A stretch of DNA of 64,000 nt from assembly GCF_041690465.1 (NCBI RefSeq), contig NZ_JAWLHG010000009.1, positions 120,230 to 184,229 on the forward strand, given 5' to 3'. The notes beneath the pieces are model-generated. The model did no database searches. It worked only from the letters and a program-made list of their open reading frames with translations, and was not told the DNA's origin. A program made the translations under genes and the position numbers. This DNA comes from Falsiroseomonas sp041690465. GTDB lineage: Bacteria; Pseudomonadota; Alphaproteobacteria; Acetobacterales; Acetobacteraceae. Position 1 is the first letter of the stretch, and each line of letters opens with the position of its first letter. Below are positions 51,987-60,248 of the stretch, one piece after another.

Positions 51987-53360
51987 ATGACCGAGGTCAG
52001 GGTGCTGGCTGCAACCGGGATGCTCGGCTCGGGCTTCCTCGAATCCTCCTTCGCCCGCGGGGTGGCGCTGCAACCGCAAGTCATCGCTTGCGATGCCGGC
52101 TCCACCGATGGCGGCCCAGCCTATCTCGGCGCCGGAATGCCATTCTTTTCGCCGGAGGCGGTGGGGCGTGACCTGCGGCTGATGCTGCGCGGCGCGCTGC
52201 AGCTCGGCGTGCCGATGGTGATCGGCTCCTGCGGCTTTGGCGGCGGCGATGCCGGGCTGGAAGGCGTGCGCGACATCGTGCTCGACATCGCGCGCGAGGA
52301 AGGCATGCGGTTTCGCGCCGCCCTGATCCACAGCGAGCAGGACAAGGGCTACCTCAAGCGCCGCCTGGCGGAAGGCCGCATCCTGCCGCTCGATCCGGCG
52401 CCCGACCTGGACGAGGGCGTGATCGAGCGCAGCGCGCATATCGTCGGGGCCATGGGCCATGAGCCGATCGCGGCCGCCATCGAGGCCGGCGCGCAGGTGG
52501 TGCTGTGCGGTCGCGCCACCGACACCTCGCTCTTCGCGGCCGTGCCGGTGATGCGCGGCGCGGGGGAGGGGCCGGCCTGGCACGCCGCAAAGACGCTGGA
52601 ATGCGGCACCGCCGCCACCGCCTTCCGCAAGCGCCCGGACAGCATCTTCGCGTGGGTGCGCGACGACCATTTCGATATCGCGCCGCTCGATCCCGATAGC
52701 CGCTGCACGCCGCAGAGCATCGCGGCGCATACGCTGTATGAGAACGCCGATCCCTTCCTGATCACCGAGCCATCCGGCACCATCGACACCACCCGGGCCC
52801 GCTACGAGGCGCTGGACGACCGCACCGTGCGCGTCACCGGCAGCGCCTTCAACAAGGCGAACCGCACCACCATCAAGCTGGAAGGCGCGGAACTCGCGGG
52901 CTACCAGAGCGTGATCGTCGCCGGCGTGCGGGAGCCCTTCATCCTGCGCCAGCTCGACAGCTGGCTGGCGGCCATGCAGTCGCGCTTCGCCGACCGTGTG
53001 CAGGAGGTGTTCCGCGGCCGCGTCGCGCCGGGCGACTACGCGATCCGCGTGCGCATCTATGGCCGTGACGGCGTGATGGGCAAGCTGGAGCCGCGCGCGG
53101 CGGAGCTCGGACATGAGGTCTGCCTGCTGATCACCGTGACGGCGGCGGACCAGAAGACGGCCAAGGCCATCGCGAAATCCTTCGCGCATTTCGCGCTGCA
53201 CTTCCCGATCCCCGAATGGGGCGGGCTGATCAGCGGGCTCGCTTTCCCCTTCACGCCATCCGAGATGGACAAGGGGCCGGTCTACCGCTTCACGCTGAAC
53301 CACATCGTGGTCCCCGACGACCCGCAGGAGATGTTCCGCACCGAGTTGCTGGAGGTCTGA
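51987..53360 (+). CDS. AtuA-like protein, acyclic terpene utilisation family (DUF1446)
   Basis: 457 residues from ATG 51987, preceded by CGGAGGAAAGG. N terminus VRVLAATGMLGSGFLESS, then CDAGSTDGGPAYLGAG and GSCGFGGGDAGLEGVRDI, repeated Gly-rich signatures typical of DUF1446/AtuA. Later: LCGRATDTSLFAAVPVMRG and LEGAELAGYQSVIVAGVREP. The family is named from the citronellol/geraniol degradation locus of Pseudomonas, but its biochemical role is not established. Only 4 bases separate it from the DUF4387 gene, its usual partner. Confidence 0.9.
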   Translation: MTEVRVLAATGMLGSGFLESSFARGVALQPQVIACDAGSTDGGPAYLGAGMPFFSPEAVGRDLRLMLRGALQLGVPMVIGSCGFGGGDAGLEGVRDIVLDIAREEGMRFRAALIHSEQDKGYLKRRLAEGRILPLDPAPDLDEGVIERSAHIVGAMGHEPIAAAIEAGAQVVLCGRATDTSLFAAVPVMRGAGEGPAWHAAKTLECGTAATAFRKRPDSIFAWVRDDHFDIAPLDPDSRCTPQSIAAHTLYENADPFLITEPSGTIDTTRARYEALDDRTVRVTGSAFNKANRTTIKLEGAELAGYQSVIVAGVREPFILRQLDSWLAAMQSRFADRVQEVFRGRVAPGDYAIRVRIYGRDGVMGKLEPRAAELGHEVCLLITVTAADQKTAKAIAKSFAHFALHFPIPEWGGLISGLAFPFTPSEMDKGPVYRFTLNHIVVPDDPQEMFRTELLEV

Positions 53361-53364
53361 CGCC

Positions 53365-53682
53365 ATGCCGATCCTGGGCGACCTTGCCAAGCTGATCCGC
53401 TCGAAGAATGCAGGGCCCTTCACGCTCACCTTCGACGTGATGTTCGACGACGAGGCGACCTATCGCCACGTCGTCGCCTCCCGCGTGCTCACGCGCGCGC
53501 GTTTCGCCGCGATCTACGGCGTGCCGGAGGAGAAGGTGATGTTCTTCGAGCACGATGCGGCGCGCGCAATCAAGATTTCCATCCCGCGCCCCTATGTGCA
53601 GTGCGATCTCGACGACGGCGATGCCTATGGCGGCCAGCAGCACGCGCCGCTGGTGGAACTCGAAGTGCCGGACCCGGCCTGA
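53365..53682 (+). CDS. DUF4387-family small protein, AtuA partner
   Basis: 105 residues from ATG 53365, four bases after the AtuA-like gene. Soluble, no signal peptide or membrane helix. Features: LAKLIRSKNAGPFTLTFDVMF, the ASRVLTRARFAAIYGVPEE segment, AIKISIPRPYVQCDLDDGDAY and an acidic C terminus ending QQHAPLVELEVPDPA. The family is uncharacterised and is typically next to or fused with AtuA-like proteins. It probably forms a complex with the upstream protein; no enzymatic motif is visible. Confidence 0.9.
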   Translation: MPILGDLAKLIRSKNAGPFTLTFDVMFDDEATYRHVVASRVLTRARFAAIYGVPEEKVMFFEHDAARAIKISIPRPYVQCDLDDGDAYGGQQHAPLVELEVPDPA

Positions 53683-53688
53683 AGGGCG

Positions 53689-54531
53689 TCAGGCCGGCAC
53701 GGCCTGGCCGCCGCTGCGCAGGAAGCGATCCATCACTGCGCCGAAGGCCTCCGGTGCTTCGTACATCGTCCAGTGTCCGGCGTTCGGCACCACCTCTGCC
53801 ATCGCATCGGGGCGAACCTCGCGCACCGCGGCGATGCGTTCGGGAATGTGGCCGAAAGCCACCTGGTCGCGCTCGCCCCACAGCGCGCAGAGCGGCATGG
53901 AAGTGCGCGCCAACGCCTGCTTCAGCATCGTGGCGTTGGCAAAGCCGCGGCTGCGGAACCGCGCGAGGACGGTGTTCCGCTCCTGGATCGCCAGAGCCAG
54001 GTCGTCGATGCGCGCCGGGTCGGCGATCATCAGGGAGTGCAGGTTGAAGCGGTGCGCGGCGAGCCGCGCCTCGCCCGCCTTGTCGCGCACTTTCTCGAGC
54101 GGCACGGCATTGCGCGGCATGCCGAGCGAGCCCGCGCCCACCAGCATGAGGCTGCGGATGGCGTCGCCGAGCTCCGCCGCCACATGGCCGGCGACATTGG
54201 CGCCGAAGGAGAAGCCGACCAGCTCCGCGCGCTGCTCGCCGAGCACCTGGCGCAGGCCCGCGGCGGCAATGCGCGCGCTGTGTGGCGGATCGTGCGGCTC
54301 GGGCGGCATGGCGCTGTCGCCGAGGCCGGGCAGGTCGGGCGCGATGACGCAGCGCCGCGGCGCGTGATGCGCAATCTGCTTCACCCAGTGCCGCCAGGAT
54401 CCGCTGCCGCCGTGCAGCAGCACCAGCGGGCTGCCGGCGCCGGCATTCCACACCCGCCAAACCATGATGCCGTCGCCGCAGGGCGTCTCGATGCGCGTCG
54501 CCGCGCGGTCCAACTCGTCGAGGATCTGCAT
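53689..54531 (-). CDS. Alpha/beta-hydrolase
   Basis: 280 residues from ATG 54531, which overlaps the stop of the acyl-CoA dehydrogenase gene by one base (TGATG). The oxyanion region is LVLLHGGSGSWRHW and the lid region follows APDLPGLGDSAMPPEP. The nucleophile elbow is GFSFGAN, acid Asp is in GERDQVAFGH and the catalytic His is in NAGHWTMYEAP. No signal peptide. It probably hydrolyses an ester or thioester made by the coupled dehydrogenase, or cleaves a C-C bond as meta-cleavage hydrolases do. Specificity cannot be assigned. Confidence 0.91.
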   Translation of the reverse strand: MQILDELDRAATRIETPCGDGIMVWRVWNAGAGSPLVLLHGGSGSWRHWVKQIAHHAPRRCVIAPDLPGLGDSAMPPEPHDPPHSARIAAAGLRQVLGEQRAELVGFSFGANVAGHVAAELGDAIRSLMLVGAGSLGMPRNAVPLEKVRDKAGEARLAAHRFNLHSLMIADPARIDDLALAIQERNTVLARFRSRGFANATMLKQALARTSMPLCALWGERDQVAFGHIPERIAAVREVRPDAMAEVVPNAGHWTMYEAPEAFGAVMDRFLRSGGQAVPA

Positions 54532-55697
54532 CAGTAGCTCTTCGGCAGACCGAGGACGCGCTCGGCGATGTAGCACAGGACCAGTTGCGGGCTGACCGGC
54601 GCGATGCGCGGGATGAAGCTCTCGCGCAGAAGCCGCTCCAGGTGGAATTCCTGCGCGTAGCCATAGCCGCCGAGGGTCATCACCGCGGTATGCGCGGCCT
54701 CGAACCCGGCCTCGCCCGCCAGCCATTTCGCGGCGTTCGCCTCGGCGCCGCAGGGCAGGCCGCTGTCGTAGCGCCAGGCAGCCTGCATGGTCATCAGCCG
54801 CGCCGCCTCCAGCTTCATCCAGCACGCCGCGAGCGGGTGCTGCACGCCCTGGTTCTGGCCGATCGGGCGGCCGAACACCACGCGCTCCTTCGCGTATCCC
54901 GCGGCGCGCGCGATGGCGGCGTGGCCAATGCCGACCGCCTCGGCGGCGACCAGGATCCGCTCCGGGTTCAGCCCGTGCAGAATGTAGTCGAAGCCCTTGC
55001 CCTCCTCGCCGATCCGGTCCTCCAGCGGGATCTCCAGCCCGTCGATGAAGAGCTGGTTCGAATCGACGCCGTGGCGGCCCATCTTGGGGATCTCCCGCAC
55101 CTCGACCTTCGTCCGGTCCAGCGCGGTGTAGAACAGGCTCAGCCCTTCGGAGCGCTTGCGCACCTGCTCGATCGGGGTGGTGCGCGCCAGCAGCAGCACG
55201 CGGTCGGCCACCTGCGCGGTGCTGATCCACACCTTCTGCCCATGCACCACGTAGCGGTCGTTCCGACGCTCGGCGAAGGTGCGCAGCTGGGTGGTGTCGA
55301 GGCCGGTGTTCGGCTCCGTCACCGCGAAGCACGCTTTCTCCCGCCCTGCGATCAGGGGGGGAAGCATGCGAGCCTTCTGCTCGGGCGTGCCGAACACCAC
55401 CACCGGCATCGGGCCGAAGATGTTCATGTGCACGGCGGAGGCGCCGGTCATCCCGGCGCCGGATTCGGCGATCGCCTGCATCATCACCGCCGCCTCGGCC
55501 ACGCCGAGCCCGGCGCCGCCCACTTCCTCCGGCATGCAGATGCCGAGCCAGCCTTCCGCCGCCATCGCCTGGTGGAATTCGTGCGGGAAGCGGTGCCCCT
55601 TGTCCGCCTCCAGCCAATAGGCATCGCCGAAGCGGGCGCAGAGCCGTTCGATCGCCTCCCGCACGGAACACTGGGTGTCGGTTTCGCGAAAATCCAT
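54531..55697 (-). CDS. Acyl-CoA dehydrogenase family protein
   Basis: 388 residues from ATG 55697. Landmarks of the fold are EGWLGICMPEEVGGAGLG, CFAVTEPNTGLDTTQL (FAD/substrate strand), VHGQKVWISTAQVADRVL, ALDRTKVEV, and the C-terminal GGYGYAQEFHLERLLRES. The usual EGT motif carrying the catalytic Glu of medium-chain enzymes reads APVS here. A Glu is present in LNPERILVAAEAVG, the position used by isovaleryl- and long-chain enzymes, so the enzyme is probably active with that base. Its start overlaps the divergent aminotransferase region. Translationally coupled to the hydrolase. Confidence 0.92.
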   Translation of the reverse strand: MDFRETDTQCSVREAIERLCARFGDAYWLEADKGHRFPHEFHQAMAAEGWLGICMPEEVGGAGLGVAEAAVMMQAIAESGAGMTGASAVHMNIFGPMPVVVFGTPEQKARMLPPLIAGREKACFAVTEPNTGLDTTQLRTFAERRNDRYVVHGQKVWISTAQVADRVLLLARTTPIEQVRKRSEGLSLFYTALDRTKVEVREIPKMGRHGVDSNQLFIDGLEIPLEDRIGEEGKGFDYILHGLNPERILVAAEAVGIGHAAIARAAGYAKERVVFGRPIGQNQGVQHPLAACWMKLEAARLMTMQAAWRYDSGLPCGAEANAAKWLAGEAGFEAAHTAVMTLGGYGYAQEFHLERLLRESFIPRIAPVSPQLVLCYIAERVLGLPKSY

Positions 55698-55764
55698 GCC
55701 CGCCTGTTTCCTCTGCCCCGACCGTGCCAGTCTGGCGGCCGAACGCAACCCCGCGAGACACGCC

Positions 55765-56862
55765 GTGCCGCTGTTCGACCCTGCCGCCTTCCGCATACCG
55801 CCCGGCGCCGTGCATGTCTGCGCCGGCGGCGAGACGCCGGTGCTGCGCACCCAGGCCGCGGCGCTCGAACGCCACGCCGAGGACAAGTCCATTGGCCCGG
55901 CCAGCCGCCCGCGCCTGGACGACGAGGCCGATCGGCTGCGCGCCCGGCTCGCCGCCTTCTGGTCGGTAGGGGCAGAGGAGATCGGCCTCGTCTCCTCGGT
56001 CGCCGAGGGCATGTCCATCCTCGTTGAGAGCCTGGACTGGAAGCCGGGCGACAATGTCGTGCTCGCCGGCGACGAGTACCCCTCGGTCGTCGCCCCGCTG
56101 GCGCTGCGGCGCGGCGTGGCGCTGCGCTTCGCTGACATGATGGACCCGGCCGCGGTGGCGGCGGCCGTGGATGCGCGGACGCGGATGATCGCCGTCAGCG
56201 CCGTCTCGATGGTGGACGGCAGGCGCCACGACCTGCCGGCGCTGCGCGGAGTGGCCGATGGTGCGGGCGCGATGCTGGTGGTGGATTTCACCCAGGCCAG
56301 CGGGTGGCTGCCGATCGAGGCCGCCGTCACAGATTTCGCCTTCTCCGCCTGCTACAAATGGATGCTCGGGATAACCGGGATCGCGGTGGCCTACTGGAAC
56401 CGTGCGCGCCAGCCGGCCTGGGCGCCGGCGACGGCGGGGTGGTATTCCGTCGTCATGGCGGGGCGGCCGGACTACGCGCAGCCGCTCGCGTTGCGCCCGG
56501 ACGCCAGGCGCTTCACCCGCGGCAATCCGTGCCATGCCGGCGTCTATGCCATGCACGCCGCGATGGATGTCCTGGAAGCCTACCCGCGTGGCGCGGTGCA
56601 GCGGCACGTGCAGGGGCTGACCGTCGCTCTGCTGGACCGGCTCGCCGCCGCCGGCATCGCCTCCACCACGCCGCACGACGCTGCGCGGCACGGCGCGAAT
56701 GTCTGCATCGCGCATGAGCGCGCCGCCGCCATCGTGGAGGCCATGGCATCACGCGGCGTGCTCGCCTGGAACGGCCGTGGCCGGGTGCGCTTCAGTTTCC
56801 ACGGCTACAACGACATGGCAGAGCTCGACCGCATCATGGATGCGTTGCGCGCCAGCCTCTGA
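55765..56862 (+). CDS. Class V aminotransferase (PLP-dependent, NifS/SufS-like fold)
   Basis: 365 residues from GTG 55765; in-frame ATGs at 55696 and 55675 start at or inside the divergent acyl-CoA dehydrogenase gene and are less likely. Features: VSSVAEGMSILVESLDWKPG, the cofactor Asp in MLVVDFTQASGWLP, and the PLP Lys in SACYKWMLGITG. The C-terminal small domain begins around RRNPCH-like residues (RGNPCHAGVYAM). Reaction could be transamination or beta-lyase/desulfurase; there is no Cys loop typical of desulfurases near the end. Upstream of a D-threonine-aldolase-like gene. Confidence 0.89.
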   Translation: MPLFDPAAFRIPPGAVHVCAGGETPVLRTQAAALERHAEDKSIGPASRPRLDDEADRLRARLAAFWSVGAEEIGLVSSVAEGMSILVESLDWKPGDNVVLAGDEYPSVVAPLALRRGVALRFADMMDPAAVAAAVDARTRMIAVSAVSMVDGRRHDLPALRGVADGAGAMLVVDFTQASGWLPIEAAVTDFAFSACYKWMLGITGIAVAYWNRARQPAWAPATAGWYSVVMAGRPDYAQPLALRPDARRFTRGNPCHAGVYAMHAAMDVLEAYPRGAVQRHVQGLTVALLDRLAAAGIASTTPHDAARHGANVCIAHERAAAIVEAMASRGVLAWNGRGRVRFSFHGYNDMAELDRIMDALRASL

Positions 56863-56873
56863 GGGACCATCCG

Positions 56874-57974
56874 ATGCTGCAGCACCCGCCCGCCGAACCC
56901 GGCATGCGCGAGGAGGAGATCGACACCCCCGCGCTGGTGCTCGACCTCGACGCCTTCGAGCACAACCTCGACACCATGGCCGCGCTCCTGGCGCCGACCG
57001 GCACGAAGCTGCGGGCGCACGCCAAGACCCATAAATCGGCGGTCGTTGCCCTCGCCCAGATGCGCCGCGGCGCGGTTGGGCAATGCGTGCAGAAGGTGGC
57101 GGAGGCCGAGGCACTCGCCTGGGGCGGCGTGCCGGACATCCTGGTCAGCAACGAGGTGATCGCGCCGCGCAAGCTGGCCCGGCTCGCGGCGCTGTCCAGC
57201 ATCGCGAAGGTCGCGGTCTGCGTGGACGACGCCGCCGGCATCGCCGCGGTCGAACAGGCCGCCGAGGCCGCCGGCATCCGCATGACCACGCTGGTCGAGA
57301 TCGACATCGGCGGCGGCCGCTGCGGCGTGGAGCCGGGCCCGCCCGCTGTCGCGCTCGCCGAGCGCATCGCCGCCAGCCCGCACCTGATCTTCGGTGGGCT
57401 GCAGGCCTATCACGGCAGCGCGCAGCACCGCCGCACGCCCGAGGAACGCCACGCCGCCATCGCCTTCGCCGCCGAGGGCACGCGGCGCACGGTGGAGCAG
57501 TGTCGCCAGCGCGGCCTCGAATGCGCCATCGTCGGCGGTGCCGGCACCGGCACCTTCGCGCTGGAGGCTGCGAGCGGCGTCTGGACCGAGATCCAGGCGG
57601 GCTCCTATGCCTTCATGGATGCCGACTACGGCCGCAACCAGGATCCGCCGCCCTTCCGGCACGCGCTCTTCGTGCTGGCGCAGGTGATGAGCGCGCCGCG
57701 GCCGGGCATCGCGGTGGTGGATGCCGGGCACAAGGCGGTCGCGGTGGATTCCGGCCTGCCGCTGGTCCACGGCTTCCCCGGCACCCTCTACACCGGCGCC
57801 TCGGATGAGCATGGCACGCTGAAAGGCGAGGGGCTGCCGCGACTCGGCGAGAAGGTGCGGCTCATCCCCGGCCACTGCGACCCGACCGTGGACCGCTACG
57901 ACTGGTATGTCGGTGTCCGGAAGGGGCGGGTGGAGTGCCTCTGGCCGATCGCGGCGCGCGGCGGCATGGCCTGA
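56874..57974 (+). CDS. D-threonine aldolase/D-serine dehydratase-like protein (fold III PLP enzyme)
   Basis: 366 residues from ATG 56874, eleven bases after the aminotransferase gene. N-terminal alanine-racemase-like barrel: DTPALVLDLDAFEHN, with the PLP Lys51 in RAHAKTHK. Metal-binding residues of the C-terminal domain are in PGHCDPT (His334, Asp336), matching the His-x-Asp pattern of D-threonine aldolases. Mid-protein QAYHGSAQHRR and GGAGTGTF are also typical. It would cleave D-3-hydroxy amino acids to glycine and an aldehyde. Likely co-transcribed with the aminotransferase gene. Confidence 0.91.
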   Translation: MLQHPPAEPGMREEEIDTPALVLDLDAFEHNLDTMAALLAPTGTKLRAHAKTHKSAVVALAQMRRGAVGQCVQKVAEAEALAWGGVPDILVSNEVIAPRKLARLAALSSIAKVAVCVDDAAGIAAVEQAAEAAGIRMTTLVEIDIGGGRCGVEPGPPAVALAERIAASPHLIFGGLQAYHGSAQHRRTPEERHAAIAFAAEGTRRTVEQCRQRGLECAIVGGAGTGTFALEAASGVWTEIQAGSYAFMDADYGRNQDPPPFRHALFVLAQVMSAPRPGIAVVDAGHKAVAVDSGLPLVHGFPGTLYTGASDEHGTLKGEGLPRLGEKVRLIPGHCDPTVDRYDWYVGVRKGRVECLWPIAARGGMA

Positions 57975-57998
57975 GCAGGCCTGCGCCGCGCGGCGGCG

Positions 57999-59300
57999 TC
58001 AGTTCAGCGTGGCCGCCCGAACCGGTGTGGTCGCGCGGGGCACCGGCGCGGGCAGGGGGCCTCCCGACCCTTGGCCACGTCCGGCCGCGAGTGCGCTGCG
58101 CGTCGGGGCCGCGGGCGCCCGGCGTGCGGTGGCCGGGCGAGCCGGCGTGTTGCGCGTGGCCGTGCTCCGCGTGGTGCGTGCCGGCGCAGTCCGGCGCGTG
58201 GCGGCGCTGCGGGACCGCGCCGTCGTCGTGCGCGCCGATGCCGCGCGGCGGGACGCGGTGGCGCGCGCCGGTTGGGCGGCCGGGCGCCGTGCCCTCTGCG
58301 TCGTGGCAGCCGGCCGCGAGGTGACCTGTTGCCGCGTCTGGGCCGCCCGCCGCGGTGTCTGCCGGGCTGAGCGGGTCGCCCGGCTGGTGGGGCTGGCGGC
58401 CGCGGCGCGCGGCAGCGCCGCCGCCGCCGCGCTACGCACCAGGATCGGCCGGGCGGCGGCGGTATGGGTGACGCCGAGCTGGTTGAAGCCGCGGTCGAGC
58501 AGGGTCGCCATGTGGCCGTCCCGCTCCGACCAGGAGCTGCCGCCGAACACCGCGCCAACCAGGCGCTGCCCGCCGCGGCTGGCGCTCGTCACGATGTTGA
58601 AGCCGCTGGCATTGATGTAGCCGGTCTTGATCCCGTCCACGCCCTCGTAGGATTCCAGCATCCGGTTGTGGTTGCGGATGCGGACGCCGCCGAACTGGGC
58701 ATGGGTGATGCCGAAATAATGGTAGCGGTCCGGGAAATCCTGGAACAGGCGCAGGCCGAGGGTGGCCATGTCGCGCGCGGTGGTGATCTGCTCGGCATCC
58801 GGCAGGCCGGATGCGTTGCGGAAGGTGGTTCGGGCCATCCCGAGCCCGCGGGCGCGCAGCGTCATCATCTGCGCGAAGCGGGCCTCCGACCCGCCGAGGC
58901 GCTCGCCGACCGCGGTCGCGACGTCATTCGCCGAGCGGGTGACCAGGGCCAGGATCGCCTGCTCGACCGAAATGGACTGTCCCGCCGGCACGCCCAGCTT
59001 GGAGGGGGGGCGGGAGGCCGCCTCGGCCGAGATCGGCACGCGGGAGTTCAGCGTCAGGCGCCCATCCCGCAGCGCCTCGAACACCATGTAGAGGGTCATC
59101 ATCTTGGTCAGCGACGCCGGGTGCCGCGTGTCGTCCGCATTGGCGGCGACCAGCACGCGGCCGCTGCCGTGGTCCAGCACGATGGCGGCGTAGCGTTCAC
59201 TGCCGATCTGGGCACGTGCCTGGCCAGCCAGCCCGAGCAACGCAGTTGCGAGCGTGACACAGGCAACCAGCCCTGCACGCGTGGCGAGCCCGAACCGCAT
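57999..59300 (-). CDS. D-alanyl-D-alanine carboxypeptidase (S11 penicillin-binding protein) with a long arginine-rich tail
   Basis: 433 residues from ATG 59300 (an in-frame TTG at 59306 is less likely). Signal peptide to about residue 31 (LATALLGLAGQARAQ). Catalytic motifs in order: SxxK at Ser63-Lys66 (ASLTK), SxN at 123-125 (SAN), KTG at 225-227. It trims pentapeptide D-Ala in the periplasm. From about residue 282 to the end, roughly 150 residues, the protein is an Arg/Ala/Thr/Pro/Ser-rich tail with 31 Arg and no Lys, Asp or Glu. This replaces the usual PBP5 C-terminal domain and membrane-anchor helix. The tail may hold the enzyme at anionic envelope polymers. Confidence 0.92.
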   Translation of the reverse strand: MRFGLATRAGLVACVTLATALLGLAGQARAQIGSERYAAIVLDHGSGRVLVAANADDTRHPASLTKMMTLYMVFEALRDGRLTLNSRVPISAEAASRPPSKLGVPAGQSISVEQAILALVTRSANDVATAVGERLGGSEARFAQMMTLRARGLGMARTTFRNASGLPDAEQITTARDMATLGLRLFQDFPDRYHYFGITHAQFGGVRIRNHNRMLESYEGVDGIKTGYINASGFNIVTSASRGGQRLVGAVFGGSSWSERDGHMATLLDRGFNQLGVTHTAAARPILVRSAAAAALPRAAAASPTSRATRSARQTPRRAAQTRQQVTSRPAATTQRARRPAAQPARATASRRAASARTTTARSRSAATRRTAPARTTRSTATRNTPARPATARRAPAAPTRSALAAGRGQGSGGPLPAPVPRATTPVRAATLN

Positions 59301-59522
59301 CGGCAATCATCCCCCCCGGGCGACACCCCCCGGTGCCGCGCCAGCCACCTCAAACCTATTGAATACAGGCCCCCTTTGTCGAGAGAACAGTGCTGGAACA
59401 ATATGTAAAGGCAGAGGCTTGCGGCGCACTGCTCAAACACCGTCGCACGCAGCCCGCCGCCTCGCTGTCCGGGGCAGCTTCCCGGCCACGGAAGCGCGCG
59501 GGATAGTGAGAATCTGCTTATG

Positions 59523-59533
59523 CTGCGCTGCAA
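59523..59533. promoter_or_regulatory. Upstream PhaR-like half-matching site
   Basis: CTGC-GCT-GCAA, one mismatch from the CTGC-N3-GCAG form, 58 bases before the perfect site and just upstream of the candidate -35 box. It is followed by a run of A. Supports a two-site operator around the phasin promoter. Confidence 0.35.
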
Positions 59534-59541
59534 AAAAACAC

Positions 59542-59570
59542 TTGCGATGGCAACGCGGACAAGGCTAGAA
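59542..59570 (+). promoter_or_regulatory. Candidate phasin promoter
   Basis: TTGCGA (59542-59547) and CTAGAA (59565-59570) with a 17-base spacer. It lies between the two PhaR-like sites, so a repressor bound at 59579-59593 would cover the expected start of transcription. Confidence 0.45.
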
Positions 59571-59578
59571 GCCTCGCG

Positions 59579-59593
59579 TGCTGCGGTGCAGCA
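59579..59593. promoter_or_regulatory. PhaR-like operator: perfect palindrome
   Basis: TGCTGC-GGT-GCAGCA, a perfect 6-3-6 inverted repeat. PhaR of Paracoccus is reported to bind TGC-rich sequence of the form CTGC-N3/4-GCAG ahead of phasin and PHA genes; this site contains that form exactly. It sits about nine bases after the candidate -10 box. Binding is inferred. Confidence 0.5.
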
Positions 59594-59670
59594 AAAGTCC
59601 AAGGGGCCGGGTCTTCGGCTCCCGGTGGCCCTTCGGGGCGCGCCGTCACGGCAGTTGAAGGAGCACTCGG

Positions 59671-60189
59671 ATGGCCTCGGAGACGAAGGAAAGCAAGCGG
59701 GCGGTCACGCTGGTCGAGACCACGGCGACCGCCCAGGGCGCTCAGGCGAAGAAGTTTGTGGAAGACGGCGCCACCCAGGCGCGTGCGGCGATGGAGCAGG
59801 GCATGGAACAGGTGACGAAGACGGCCGAGGGTTTCTTCAAGGCGGCCGAGGAAGCAGCGGAATTCAGCCGCGGCAACATGGAAGCGATGACGAAGACGGC
59901 TCAGCTGTTCGCCGTCGGCTTCCAGGACATCGGCAAGCAGGTCTTCGCCGTGAGCCAGGCGCTGACCGACCACGCGCTCGAGAGCGCCAAGGCAATGGCC
60001 TCCGTGAAGAGCCTGAAGGAAGCCGCCGACATCCAGGCCGCCTTCGCCAAGGCTTCCATGGAGCGCTCGATGAGCGAGGCCGCGAAGCTGCAGGAGGCGA
60101 CCTTCCGCCTCGCCGAGACGGCCTACGCGCCGCTCACCGCCCGCATGACGCTGGCGGTCGAGAAGCTCGGCAAGCCGCTCGCGGCCTGA
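59671..60189 (+). CDS. Phasin family protein
   Basis: 172 residues from ATG 59671, with GAAGGAG upstream. Almost entirely alpha-helical, Ala/Glu/Lys-rich with heptad-like spacing: AAMEQGMEQVTKTAEGFFKA, RGNMEAMTKTAQLFAVGFQD and KSLKEAADIQAAFAKASMER, matching the Phasin_2 family layout. No Cys, no signal peptide, ends in LGKPLAA. It coats polyhydroxyalkanoate granules and affects their size. The PhaR-like palindrome in its promoter supports the assignment. No PHA synthase is in the window. Confidence 0.93.
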   Translation: MASETKESKRAVTLVETTATAQGAQAKKFVEDGATQARAAMEQGMEQVTKTAEGFFKAAEEAAEFSRGNMEAMTKTAQLFAVGFQDIGKQVFAVSQALTDHALESAKAMASVKSLKEAADIQAAFAKASMERSMSEAAKLQEATFRLAETAYAPLTARMTLAVEKLGKPLAA

Positions 60190-60192
60190 CCA

Positions 60193-60207
60193 CCGCCGCT
60201 CCGGCGG
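60193..60207 (+). terminator. Small hairpin directly after the phasin gene
   Basis: CCGCCG-CTC-CGGCGG, a perfect 6-base stem with a 3-base loop starting three bases after the phasin stop codon. No T-run follows. May act with the larger hairpin at 60217. Confidence 0.35.
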
Positions 60208-60216
60208 CAGAAATCC

Positions 60217-60248
60217 GGTCGCCGGGCACCCATGCGGTCCCGGCGACC
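60217..60248 (+). terminator. Probable phasin-gene terminator
   Basis: GGTCGCCGGG/CCCGGCGACC, a perfect 10-base stem with a 12-base loop, 28 bases after the phasin stop codon. No T-run, so likely Rho-assisted or an mRNA-stabilising end. Confidence 0.45.

Larger units (their letters stand above)
59301..59670. other. 370-base intergenic region between the D,D-carboxypeptidase and phasin genes
   Basis: No gene is supported here. The region is less GC-rich than its surroundings, with short A/T runs. Besides the phasin promoter and PhaR-like sites listed separately, there is TTGTCG at 59376-59381 with AATATG at 59400-59405 (18-base spacing), which could be another promoter for rightward transcription. 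The left part (59301-59345) is a C-run and leader for the minus-strand gene. Confidence 0.5.

Noticed and set aside
53689..56715. Single 1008-codon minus-strand frame that includes the alpha/beta hydrolase
   Set aside because: Only its last 280 codons match a real protein; the upstream part is antisense or out of frame with the acyl-CoA dehydrogenase and aminotransferase genes.
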